A stretch of DNA of 7,184 nt from JAGLHV01 sp023132075 [NCBI: bacterium] (GCA_023132075.1 JAGLYT010000080.1:1-7184), one strand, 5' to 3'; shown: positions 1 through 6,194, numbered from the stretch's first letter. Notes: generated from the letters alone by a model not told the origin. Made by a program: numbers and translations.

Positions 1-82
1 GGAACAAATAAACCGGCAAAAACACTATAAAGCAAAAAAATACTTACCCTATGATCTAAAAAAAATTGGTTATTGACTTCAT
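1..82 (-). pseudogene. Possible 5' end of a further gene, broken at a homopolymer or starting internally
   Basis: Downstream of the HD gene the minus strand has an ATG at 82 that gives only MKSITNFF before a TAG at 56-58. The frame one base over continues without a stop to the window edge and encodes LDHRVSIFLLYSVFAGLFV, a hydrophobic segment like a signal anchor. The two frames meet at a run of eight Ts on the minus strand (58-65). One extra T would join them into a single protein starting MKSITNFFLDHR. Either the homopolymer is miscounted or mutated, or the gene starts at an internal TTG (33-35) with AGGGTAAG upstream. Nothing is known of its family, and the segment is too short to be certain. 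Confidence 0.3.
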
Positions 83-114
83 TTCTTTTTCATCGAATAA
101 ATTTTAACCACCGT

Positions 115-1065
115 TTATTTTTTTTCTATATAAATATTCCTTCCCAATGCTTTGTGGTAAGCAGTCCAATTACCTTCTTCATCCGGCCCTGATTTTATTA
201 ATTGTTGAACAGAATTTATTTTAGCGTCTAAATCATCTACATAATGAAGGATAATTGCTTCAGGAGTTTGAGGTAATTTTGGAGAACCCCACTCATATTC
301 TCCGTGATGAGAAATAATCAAATGTTCTATCAATATTTGCAGATCAGCCGGAAAACCGGAAATCGTATTAATTTTTTCCTGAACCAGTCTAAATCCAAGC
401 AATATATGCCCTAACAATTTTCCAGCATCCGTATAATCAACGGCAGGAAGTAATGAAAGTTCATATATCTTCCCAATATCATGCAAAATAGCGCCGGTAA
501 TAAGCAAGTCAAAGTTAATGTCAGCATAACGCTCTTTAGCTAAAAAAGAACATGTTCTCGCAACAGAAAGGGTATGTTCCAGAAGTCCTCCAATGCAAAT
601 ATGATGAATTCGCTTAGCTGCCGGAGATTGACAAAATTTTTTCTTAAATTCTTCATCCTCAAGAAACCCATTAAGCAATTGCGAAAAATAAGGATTTTTT
701 ACTTCCCCTGCGATCATTTGTAATTCCTGAAACATTTGAGTCGAATCCTTTTTCGTGGAAGAAACAAAATCGGACACATCTAACTCCTGTAATTCTATCT
801 TTTTTACTTTTTTTATATTTAGCTGGAGTTCTTCCTGATAGGTTTGCACAATCGCTTCAATTTTTACAAAATCATTTTTAATAAAATTACTTTTCCCGTC
901 TTCTTCCCATATTTTGCCATCTATCAAACCTGTTTTATCCTGAAGAACAAGAGAAATATATGGTTTACCTTTTTTCGTAATTAAACTCTTCTTAGAGCTT
1001 ACCAGAAAATAATCTATAATAGATTGTCCTTCTTTAATATCATTTATAAAAACTTTTTTTTGCAT
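115..1065 (-). CDS. yhaM: YhaM-like 3'-5' exoribonuclease (OB-fold plus HD domain)
   Basis: The 316-residue protein has the architecture and length of B. subtilis YhaM (about 314 residues), a metal-dependent 3'-5' exoribonuclease that trims single-stranded RNA in the cytoplasm. An N-terminal OB-fold (about 12-90) contains KGKPYISLVLQDKTGLIDGKIW, typical of the tRNA_anti nucleic-acid-binding fold. The HD phosphohydrolase domain (about 150-290) shows H154 (LLEHT), the H185-D186 pair (AILHDIGK), H210 (LGHI), H243-H244 (ISHHGEYEWGSPKLPQTPEA) and the late aspartates in HYVDDLDAK (264-272), giving a complete metal-binding set. The ATG start has AAAGGA about 6 nt upstream. It follows the PilZ gene and a short ORF on the same strand, which links it to a c-di-GMP-regulated unit by position only. 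A nucleotide-directed HD phosphohydrolase is a less likely alternative, given the OB-fold. Confidence 0.88.
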   Translation of the reverse strand: MQKKVFINDIKEGQSIIDYFLVSSKKSLITKKGKPYISLVLQDKTGLIDGKIWEEDGKSNFIKNDFVKIEAIVQTYQEELQLNIKKVKKIELQELDVSDFVSSTKKDSTQMFQELQMIAGEVKNPYFSQLLNGFLEDEEFKKKFCQSPAAKRIHHICIGGLLEHTLSVARTCSFLAKERYADINFDLLITGAILHDIGKIYELSLLPAVDYTDAGKLLGHILLGFRLVQEKINTISGFPADLQILIEHLIISHHGEYEWGSPKLPQTPEAIILHYVDDLDAKINSVQQLIKSGPDEEGNWTAYHKALGRNIYIEKK

Positions 1066-1092
1066 TTGTTTTCCTTTTTTTATCCTTATTTC

Positions 1093-1236
1093 TTATCTGT
1101 TTTCGTCAAACCAAAGAAAAAACTGATAAACACATTGAGCAATATCATCACTGTCCCTACCATCCAATGCAGTAAAATAAGATTTTTGGGAGATTTTGTA
1201 CAAAACATCTACACTTTTAAACACCTTTTGAGCCAT
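1093..1236 (-). CDS. Small ORF (47 aa) between PilZ and YhaM-like genes, unknown function
   Basis: An ATG at 1236, 19 nt past the PilZ stop, opens a 47-codon frame that ends in TAA at 1093-1095, 27 nt before the HD-domain gene. The product begins MAQKVFKSVDVLYKISQKS, continues through an acidic DGRDSDD stretch (25-31), and ends in an aromatic-rich tail (QFFLWFDENR). It looks soluble and has balanced amino-acid content, unlike a random AT-rich frame. The tight fit between two co-directional genes supports a real coding sequence. Against it, no clear SD precedes the ATG (only TTTTAAAA), so translation might rely on coupling to PilZ. No family is recognised. Confidence 0.5.
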   Translation of the reverse strand: MAQKVFKSVDVLYKISQKSYFTALDGRDSDDIAQCVYQFFLWFDENR

Positions 1237-1255
1237 TTTTAAAATAAATCCAAAA

Positions 1256-1651
1256 TTACGAAACAAGATTTTCCATCAATATAACTTTATCTTTTTCACT
1301 AATCGAAATAAATTTTACCCCCAATCCATAATCGCCCTTTTCCTTATTATCTTTAGTAATCCACACCACTTTTCCCTTCGCTTTTATTGGATGAGGACTT
1401 ACAGAAAGAAAGATCTCTATAACTAAACAACTTTCTTGTTGGATCAAATGCGATAATAACTTAGCCGGTATATGAACACCATTAATCAAAATTCCATTAC
1501 CGCTAATGTTGACGCTTTCAGATCTATATCGTTTCGTACGATTAGCAATTTTATCACAAATCTTAAATTCCACCAAAACATTCAAAGAAACCCTTTTCCT
1601 TTTTCTTCGATTCATCCCCCAGGAACAATGACCATTTATTTTCTTTGCCAT
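1256..1651 (-). CDS. PilZ domain protein (predicted c-di-GMP receptor)
   Basis: This 131-residue protein is a stand-alone PilZ domain, a family that binds cyclic di-GMP and passes the signal to motility, secretion or surface-polymer machinery. The arginine motif is present as RRKRKR (R16 and R20 forming RxxxR), and the second motif (D/N)xSxxG as NISGNG at 48-53. Later strands carry KAKGKVVW at 90-97 and the usual closing GLGVKF at 109-114. The first dozen residues (MAKKINGHCSWG) precede the domain; an internal ATG at residue 13 (MNRRKRKR) is a possible alternative start, but its G-run lies too close to the codon. The chosen ATG has GGGGTGA upstream. No membrane segment or partner domain is seen, so it acts as a small cytoplasmic adaptor. 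A promoter lies about 75 nt upstream, and a short ORF plus a YhaM-like gene follow. Confidence 0.88.
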   Translation of the reverse strand: MAKKINGHCSWGMNRRKRKRVSLNVLVEFKICDKIANRTKRYRSESVNISGNGILINGVHIPAKLLSHLIQQESCLVIEIFLSVSPHPIKAKGKVVWITKDNKEKGDYGLGVKFISISEKDKVILMENLVS

Positions 1652-1726
1652 TTTTTCACCCCAGCTTAATCTAAATTAACAGCAACCCTACAAAAACTAA
1701 CAGCACAAGGTTTAACCCATACTTAA

Positions 1727-1756
1727 ATTCTACATTACTATTACATAAAATGTCAA
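1727..1756 (-). promoter_or_regulatory. Sigma-70-like promoter for the PilZ operon
   Basis: The minus strand carries a perfect -35 TTGACA (1751-1756), an 18-nt spacer and a -10 TAGAAT (1727-1732) that differs from TATAAT at one base. Transcription would begin near 1720, about 70 nt before the PilZ start codon, in the gap between the cupin stop (1826) and the PilZ gene. It is the best promoter match seen in the window and marks the PilZ, small ORF and HD genes as a separate unit. The remaining sequence between 1757 and 1825 is AT-rich with no clear hairpin terminator for the cupin transcript. Confidence 0.6.
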
Positions 1757-1825
1757 TTGCCTTCTTAATAAAATAAAAATTACCTAAAATAAAAACACCT
1801 CTTTTTTAAAAATATTAAAACTATG

Positions 1826-2098
1826 TTATACCCCAAATTTATAAACCTTCCTGATTTTTTCAATAACCTCCCATGTACACTTAAGTCCTTTAGGGAACAA
1901 AACTAACTCTCCTTTATTGATTTCAACTTCCACTGCAGAAGTTTTTACTTTTGCCTTCCCCTCTAAGATATAACATGTTTCATCATCAGTATACTCCCAA
2001 TCAAACGTGCTTGGTGAACATTCCCACGGACTCCAATTATTTATACCCAACAAATCTAATTCTTCCCTATTTGGTTCCTTTTTTTTGATTTGACACAT
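1826..2098 (-). CDS. DUF861-type cupin domain protein (Cupin_3 family)
   Basis: The 90-residue product is a single small beta-barrel of the cupin superfamily, DUF861/Cupin_3 type (COG3450-like). Characteristic elements are the WSPWECSPSTFDWEY segment at 22-36, DETCYILEGKAKV at 39-51 (the first conserved barrel strands with the EG turn), INKGELVLFPKGLKCTWEV at 60-78 (the GD/E-LV-FP-G turn) and the closing IRKVYKFG at 82-89. The length equals that of a stand-alone single-domain member. The protein contains no histidine, so the classical two-His/one-Glu/one-His cupin metal site cannot be present; any ligand site would have to use Glu, Asp, Cys or Tyr. It has no signal peptide and is presumably cytoplasmic. 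It follows the small membrane-protein gene by 40 nt. Some relatives are annotated as ureidoglycine or sugar-related enzymes, but nothing here supports a specific reaction. Confidence 0.85.
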   Translation of the reverse strand: MCQIKKKEPNREELDLLGINNWSPWECSPSTFDWEYTDDETCYILEGKAKVKTSAVEVEINKGELVLFPKGLKCTWEVIEKIRKVYKFGV

Positions 2099-2106
2099 CT
2101 TTATCT

Positions 2107-2112
2107 CCTCCT
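2107..2112 (-). promoter_or_regulatory. Perfect Shine-Dalgarno of the cupin gene
   Basis: The minus strand reads AGGAGG followed by AGATAAAG and then the ATG at 2098, a spacing of 8 nt. It is the strongest ribosome binding site in the window and confirms both the start codon and strong translation potential of this short gene. Confidence 0.75.
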
Positions 2113-2138
2113 AAAAATTAAACAAATGAAGTACAAAT

Positions 2139-2291
2139 TTACTTAAGCTGTAATATTACATAAAAAAACAGTGTAGTAAAAATTAAAAATGTACAGGCAA
2201 AAACAAAAGCTAAAAATTTTTTTAAAAAATAAATTAAAGAACGAAGAACAATAATTCCTACACAAATTAAAATTATTACTTTTAAACTCAT
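2139..2291 (-). CDS. Small two-helix membrane protein (50 aa), unknown function
   Basis: A 50-codon frame starts at ATG 2291 and ends at TAA 2139-2141. It is supported by GAGGAA at 2297-2302, about 5-7 nt upstream of the start. The product is strongly hydrophobic: a first segment at about residues 3-23 (LKVIILICVGIIVLRSLIYF), a short basic KK turn at 24-25, and a second segment at about 26-47. It ends QLK. This predicts a membrane hairpin with the basic loop probably cytoplasmic, as inferred from the positive-inside rule. It has no signal-peptidase site and no recognisable family. The cupin gene begins 40 nt downstream with a perfect SD, so the two probably share a transcript. AT-rich DNA readily yields hydrophobic frames rich in Phe, Leu and Ile, so chance is not excluded, but the well-placed SD argues for a real gene. 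Confidence 0.6.
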   Translation of the reverse strand: MSLKVIILICVGIIVLRSLIYFLKKFLAFVFACTFLIFTTLFFYVILQLK

Positions 2292-2351
2292 TTTAATTCC
2301 TCGATATATTTAATTCTTTGTGGAAAATTAAACCCGAGACCATTCAACTAC

Positions 2352-2382
2352 AGAGTTTTTATCAACATCGCTGAAAAACTCT
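2352..2382. repeat. Inverted repeat in the tRNA-Arg to small-ORF spacer
   Basis: The arms AGAGTTTTT (2352-2360) and AAAAACTCT (2374-2382) are perfect 9-base reverse complements around a 13-nt loop. On the plus strand the right arm could instead pair with AGTTTT at 2384-2389 in a tight hairpin with a CTA loop, so two mutually exclusive folds exist. The arms are AT-rich and no strong U-tract follows on the minus strand, so this is not a convincing intrinsic terminator. It could be an operator-like palindrome or a weak RNA hairpin in the leader of the downstream gene pair. The rest of the 2292-2503 spacer shows no recognisable gene or strong promoter. Confidence 0.4.
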
Positions 2383-2503
2383 AAGTTTTATTTAATTAAT
2401 TTATACAAAATTCTCAGCTTTTAGACTACTTTCTCTCTTTTACTTACAATTTGAAATTAAATTCTAATTTTAGCTATCATACCATTAAATCTACTTGAGA
2501 TTA

Positions 2504-2576
2504 TGCCCCTAGCAGGATTCGAACCTGCGCTCCTGGCTTCGGAGGCCAGTACTCTATCCAACTGAGCTATAGGGGC
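2504..2576 (-). tRNA. tRNA-Arg (anticodon CCG, reads CGG)
   Basis: The minus strand folds into a complete 73-nt cloverleaf. The acceptor stem is GCCCCTA with TAGGGGC. The D arm is GCTC/GAGT with the loop AGTTGGATA. The anticodon arm CTGGC/GCCAG has the loop CTCCGAA, giving anticodon CCG after U33. The variable loop is GAGC, and the T arm GCAGG/CCTGC has the loop TTCGAAT. The discriminator base is A at 2504. CCA is not encoded; the next bases are TAA, so the end must be added after processing. The gene begins 16 nt after the alaS stop on the same strand, so it may be cut out of the alaS transcript. CGG codons are used nearby: both arginines in the alaS segment YRIWRQ are CGG. Confidence 0.95.
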
Positions 2577-2592
2577 TGATGATTTCAAATTC

Positions 2593-5280
2593 TTATTTCC
2601 TCAGTACTTCTTTTATTATTTCCTCAACCTGCGCTAACGATTCTTCAAGTTTTTCTTTATTTTTTCCGCCTCCCTGTGCTAAATCCGCCCGTCCCCCACC
2701 AGCTCCGTCGACAATCTCTGTTAATTTTTTTATTATTTTCCCGGCATGTAAACCTTTTTTAATCTCACTATCGGCCACCATACAAATTAAAAAAGGTTTA
2801 CTATCAATTATACTACCCAAAACAATCACCCCTTTTTTTAATTTATCCATTAATTGATCTCCATAATTCCTCAAATCTCTGCTATCAGCCGCCTCTATTT
2901 TATGGCTCAACACATTTATTCCGGCAATTTTTTTAACCTTATTTTTTATCAAATCAATCGCCCGAAAATTGAATACCTCCCCTCTCATCCGTAAGAGTTC
3001 TTTTTTTAGTTCTTCATTAGTTTTAACAAATTTTTCTATTTGCATTTCAACAAGGTTAACAGGAACTTTTAATGCATTAGCAATATTTAACAAATTCTTT
3101 TCTTCTTCTTTAACAAACCGGTATGCTGCCTCCCCCGTTAATACTTCAATTCTTCGTACCCCGGCAGATATACTTGTTTCGTTAGTTATCTTAAACAATC
3201 CGATTTCACCCGTTGCACAACAATGAGTTCCACCACATAATTCAATACTTACCGCATCTCCCTGAGCATCCCACCCCTCAGAACTAATCATAACTACCCT
3301 GACTTTTTCACCGTATTTTTCTCCAAAATGAGCTATTGCCTGCATTTGCTCTGCCTCATTCATGTCAATTTCCGAAATAAGAACAGTTAGGTTTCTTCTA
3401 ATCATCTTATTAACTAATTCCTCTATTTTTTCTATTTGCTCCGGTAATAAACCGGAAAAATGAGTGAAATCAAAACGAAACCGGTCACAATCTACCAACG
3501 AACCTGATTGTTTTACATGCACACCTACAATCTGCCTTAAGGCAGCCTGTAACAAATGCGTCGCCGTATGACCTCTACTGATTGCACTTCTTCTTTCCGT
3601 ATCAATAAAAGCATCAACAGTATCCCCTTTTCTAAACTTCCCTTTTAAAACTTTTACTTTATGAACAACTAATTTACCAAACATTTTTTCAGCATCTAAA
3701 ACACTCATTTCCGCTTCAATTTCTTTGCCGTTTTCGGTTTTTATTTCTTTTAATATTTTTCCTTTATCTCCCACCTGGCCCCCTGATTCTCCATAAAAAG
3801 GAGTTTCGGACAAAATAATCTGAACAACATCACCTTTTTTAATTTCGTCGATAATTTTATTATTTTCTCCAATAATCATATCAATTTTTGCTAACAATTT
3901 ATTAAAGGAATAGCCCCTGAATATCGTATCCCCCACTTCTTTATGTATTTTATCATAAAATGTTTTTTCGTTCCCATTAAATCCTTTCCATGATTTTCCG
4001 GCAGTTTTTTGTTGTTTTTCCATTTGATTTTTAAACCCCTCCTCATCAATGCCAATTTTTTTCTCATCAGCAATTTCTCTTGTTAAATCCAAAGGGAAAC
4101 CATACGTATCATATAATTTGAATACTTCTTTACCCGGTATTATTTTTTTACCCTTTTTTCCTAAATCTGCAATCAAATTGGCAAGCATGTCATATCCTTT
4201 ATCCAGTGTCTCCTTAAATCTTTCCTCCTCCATTTTACAAATTTCGCGAATATAATTTTTTTTTGAAGCAAGAGCAGGATAAAAAGAACTCATTACCTCC
4301 ACAACTTTGTCACTAAGTTTATATAAAAAAGATTGCCTTATTCCTAATAATTTCCCTTCTTTGGCTGCCCTACGCAAAATACGCCGTAAGACATATCCCC
4401 GCTCTTCATTTGCAGGTAAAATCCCGTCACTTATTAAAAATACTATTCCTCTTATATGGTCGGTAATAATTCGAAGAGAAATATTGTCACGTTTGCTTTC
4501 ATTGTAAGAAACCCCTGCCAATTTACAAACTTCATCCATAATTGGTTTCAAAATATCCGATTCAAAAACAGTAGGAACATTCTGTACTACTGCCGATAAT
4601 CTTTCTAACCCCATACCTGTATCAATATTTTTTTGCGGCAATGGTTTTAATTTTCCGTTTTTATTTTTTTCAAATTGGGTAAAAACCAAATTCCATATTT
4701 CTAAATATCGATCACAATCACAACCCAGAGCACAATCCGGTTTCCCACAACTATATTCTTTTCCTCTGGCTATTAAAATTTCCGAACAAGGACCGCATGG
4801 ACCGGTTTCCGCCATCTGCCAAAAATTAGACTCCTTACCCAAACGCACAATTCTTTCTTCCGGTAAAAATTGCCGCCAAATCCGATATGATTCATCATCT
4901 TCGTTATACACAGACGCGTAAAGTTTAGCTTTTTCTAAACCCATTTTATCGGTCAAGAATTCCCATGCCCAGGAAATAGCCTCTTCTTTAAAATAATCTC
5001 CAAACGAAAAATTACCAAACATTTCGAAAAAAGTATGATGCCGATTTGTATATCCCACATTCTCAATATCGCTTGTTCTAAAACAACGCTGTAAAGAAGC
5101 TGCTTTAGAAAACTCAGGCTTGATTTTACCTAAAAATATATCTTTAAAAGGAACCATCCCGGCGCTGGTAAAAAGAAGGCTGGGATCATTTCCCGGAACA
5201 AGAGAACTGCTCGGATAGATTTTATGTTTTCGCTTTTTAAAAAAACTTAAAAATTCTTTTCTGATTTCGCTGCTCTTCAT
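2593..5280 (-). CDS. alaS: Alanyl-tRNA synthetase (AlaRS)
   Basis: This cytoplasmic class II synthetase charges tRNA-Ala and clears mischarged Ser/Gly. From the chosen ATG it has 895 residues, close to the usual 870-900. The catalytic core holds motif 2 (RCFRTSDIENVG, 66-77, and FFEMFGNFSFGDYF, 84-97) and motif 3 (DTGMGLERL, 220-228). Within it is a four-cysteine cluster (C178, C183, C187, C189) just before DCDRYLEIWN, a feature of many bacterial AlaRSs. The editing domain has the zinc ligands H571 and H575 (HTATH) and C682 and H686 (CGGTH). A coiled-coil-like stretch (about 720-770) leads to a DHHA1/C-Ala domain with a glycine-rich GAGGGRADLAQGGG at 859-872. The frame can be extended to a TTG at 5316 or an ATG at 5295. 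The ATG at 5280 is preferred because MKSSEIRKEF aligns with the family N-terminus and GGGGGAAGGA sits directly upstream. A tRNA-Arg gene follows after 16 nt. Confidence 0.96.
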   Translation of the reverse strand: MKSSEIRKEFLSFFKKRKHKIYPSSSLVPGNDPSLLFTSAGMVPFKDIFLGKIKPEFSKAASLQRCFRTSDIENVGYTNRHHTFFEMFGNFSFGDYFKEEAISWAWEFLTDKMGLEKAKLYASVYNEDDESYRIWRQFLPEERIVRLGKESNFWQMAETGPCGPCSEILIARGKEYSCGKPDCALGCDCDRYLEIWNLVFTQFEKNKNGKLKPLPQKNIDTGMGLERLSAVVQNVPTVFESDILKPIMDEVCKLAGVSYNESKRDNISLRIITDHIRGIVFLISDGILPANEERGYVLRRILRRAAKEGKLLGIRQSFLYKLSDKVVEVMSSFYPALASKKNYIREICKMEEERFKETLDKGYDMLANLIADLGKKGKKIIPGKEVFKLYDTYGFPLDLTREIADEKKIGIDEEGFKNQMEKQQKTAGKSWKGFNGNEKTFYDKIHKEVGDTIFRGYSFNKLLAKIDMIIGENNKIIDEIKKGDVVQIILSETPFYGESGGQVGDKGKILKEIKTENGKEIEAEMSVLDAEKMFGKLVVHKVKVLKGKFRKGDTVDAFIDTERRSAISRGHTATHLLQAALRQIVGVHVKQSGSLVDCDRFRFDFTHFSGLLPEQIEKIEELVNKMIRRNLTVLISEIDMNEAEQMQAIAHFGEKYGEKVRVVMISSEGWDAQGDAVSIELCGGTHCCATGEIGLFKITNETSISAGVRRIEVLTGEAAYRFVKEEEKNLLNIANALKVPVNLVEMQIEKFVKTNEELKKELLRMRGEVFNFRAIDLIKNKVKKIAGINVLSHKIEAADSRDLRNYGDQLMDKLKKGVIVLGSIIDSKPFLICMVADSEIKKGLHAGKIIKKLTEIVDGAGGGRADLAQGGGKNKEKLEESLAQVEEIIKEVLRK

Positions 5281-5290
5281 TCCTTCCCCC
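5281..5290 (-). promoter_or_regulatory. Ribosome binding site deciding the alaS start
   Basis: The minus strand reads GGGGGAAGGA immediately before the ATG at 5280. The run of five Gs can pair with CCUCC of the anti-SD with one G-U wobble and lies 5 nt from the ATG. The alternative ATG at 5295 is preceded only by a weak AGACGA, and the TTG at 5316 lies within the end of yicC. This favours initiation at 5280. Confidence 0.6.
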
Positions 5291-5312
5291 GACATAGTAT
5301 TCGTCTTTATTT

Positions 5313-6194
5313 TCAAACTATATTTTGTATCTGCTCTTTTAATTTTTCCAATTCACTTTTAATTTGAATCACTTCACAGGAAATTTCATAATTGTTTATT
5401 TTTGCCCCTATGGTATTTATTTCCCGGCTCATTTCCTGAATTATAAAATCCAATTTTTTTCCTGCCTCACTTCCATCTTTAAATGTTTTTACAAATTGTC
5501 CAAGGTGGCTCTTAAACCGGACAACTTCTTCGGTAACCTCCATCCGCTCTGCAATAATAGAATTTAACAAAAAAGTTTTTTCGTTACTTTTTTGGGCGCT
5601 TTTTAAAAAATCCTGGAGTTTATCCCTCCATAATCTGTTTTCATATTTTTTAATTGCCTTCGGCAGTTGAAGTTTAATTTTAGAAAAACAGGAATTAATT
5701 TTCTTAACCCGTTTAGTAAAATCACGACCTATACTCTTCCCTTCATTTTTACGCATACGTTCTAATTGTAACAAAGCCTGATAAAGAGCACTTTTAATAT
5801 CATCAAGAAGCTTTTTTGTGTTTATTTTCTTCTTTTTTATTTTTAAAATACCGGGCAAACCCATGAAAAAATCCAGTTTAAAGTCGTCCTTCCTGTTTAA
5901 TATCACGGATAATTTTTCTCCCGCCTTTTTGTAACTATAAACCATACCTTTATCTATTTCTACTTCACTACTATCAGCGGAATCCCCATAAGTTCCTTCA
6001 GGCAGATTTACAAAAATATCGATTCTACCCCTTTTTACTTTACATTTTACAATCTTTTTAATCTCTTCTTCAAAAAAAAATAAAAATGGGGGTAATTTTA
6101 CATTTACTTCACAAAAACGACGGTTTAATGCCCTTATTTCTACTCTACAACTTCCATTTTCTCCCTGACCGTAGCCAGTCATACTTTTAAGCAT
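5313..6194 (-). CDS. yicC: YicC/YloC family endoribonuclease
   Basis: This 293-residue protein matches the YicC family (about 290 residues), whose E. coli and B. subtilis members are reported to act as endoribonucleases. The N-terminal domain opens with the family signature MTGYG at residues 5-9, followed by RALNRRF at 21-27 and KRGRIDI at 54-60. The conserved C-terminal DUF1732 region includes ERMEVTEEVVRFKSHL at about 216-231 and KLDFIIQEMSREINTIGAK at 247-265, and the end KLKEQIQNIV is typical. The ATG start is preceded by AAAGGA at a workable distance, and MLKSMTGYG is the expected beginning. In many bacteria yicC is followed by gmk and rpoZ; here alaS follows instead. The yicC TGA is nested in a TTG that could start a longer alaS frame. 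Family membership is clear; its RNA targets in this organism are unknown. Confidence 0.93.
   Translation of the reverse strand: MLKSMTGYGQGENGSCRVEIRALNRRFCEVNVKLPPFLFFFEEEIKKIVKCKVKRGRIDIFVNLPEGTYGDSADSSEVEIDKGMVYSYKKAGEKLSVILNRKDDFKLDFFMGLPGILKIKKKKINTKKLLDDIKSALYQALLQLERMRKNEGKSIGRDFTKRVKKINSCFSKIKLQLPKAIKKYENRLWRDKLQDFLKSAQKSNEKTFLLNSIIAERMEVTEEVVRFKSHLGQFVKTFKDGSEAGKKLDFIIQEMSREINTIGAKINNYEISCEVIQIKSELEKLKEQIQNIV

Noticed and set aside
74-102. Plus-strand promoter-like TTGACT with 17-nt spacing to AATAAA
   Set aside because: The -10 matches only three of six positions, and no supported plus-strand gene follows.
58-114. Possible terminator after the YhaM-like gene: TGGTTA/TAACCA repeat followed by eight Ts on the minus strand
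   Set aside because: The stem is only 6 bp with a loop of about 30 nt, too weak for an intrinsic terminator, although the T-run is notable.
1024-1242. Plus-strand frame of 72 codons, rich in Phe and Leu
   Set aside because: It overlaps the start of the YhaM-like gene and the 47-codon small ORF on the opposite strand. Its hydrophobicity reflects A/T runs, and no SD supports it.
1472-1669. Plus-strand frame of 65 codons
   Set aside because: It is antisense to the PilZ domain, whose motifs are intact on the minus strand.
1757-1825. Terminator downstream of the cupin
   Set aside because: Only A/T runs and short repeats such as TAAAATAAAAA occur there; no GC-containing stem with a U-tract was found.
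2579-2857. Plus-strand open frame of about 92 codons opposite the 3' end of alaS
   Set aside because: It lies antisense to a fully conserved AlaRS region, and its Ser/Pro-rich translation mirrors the alaS C-Ala glycine codons. Other plus-strand frames within alaS and yicC (2969-3226, 4049-4255, 4307-4507, 5364-5567) are rejected on the same ground.
3891-4073. Minus-strand 60-codon frame inside alaS in another frame
   Set aside because: It lies wholly within conserved AlaRS coding sequence and has no ribosome site or family resemblance.
5281-5312. T-box or other alanine-responsive leader before alaS
   Set aside because: Only 32 nt separate yicC from the chosen alaS start, which leaves no room for such an element.
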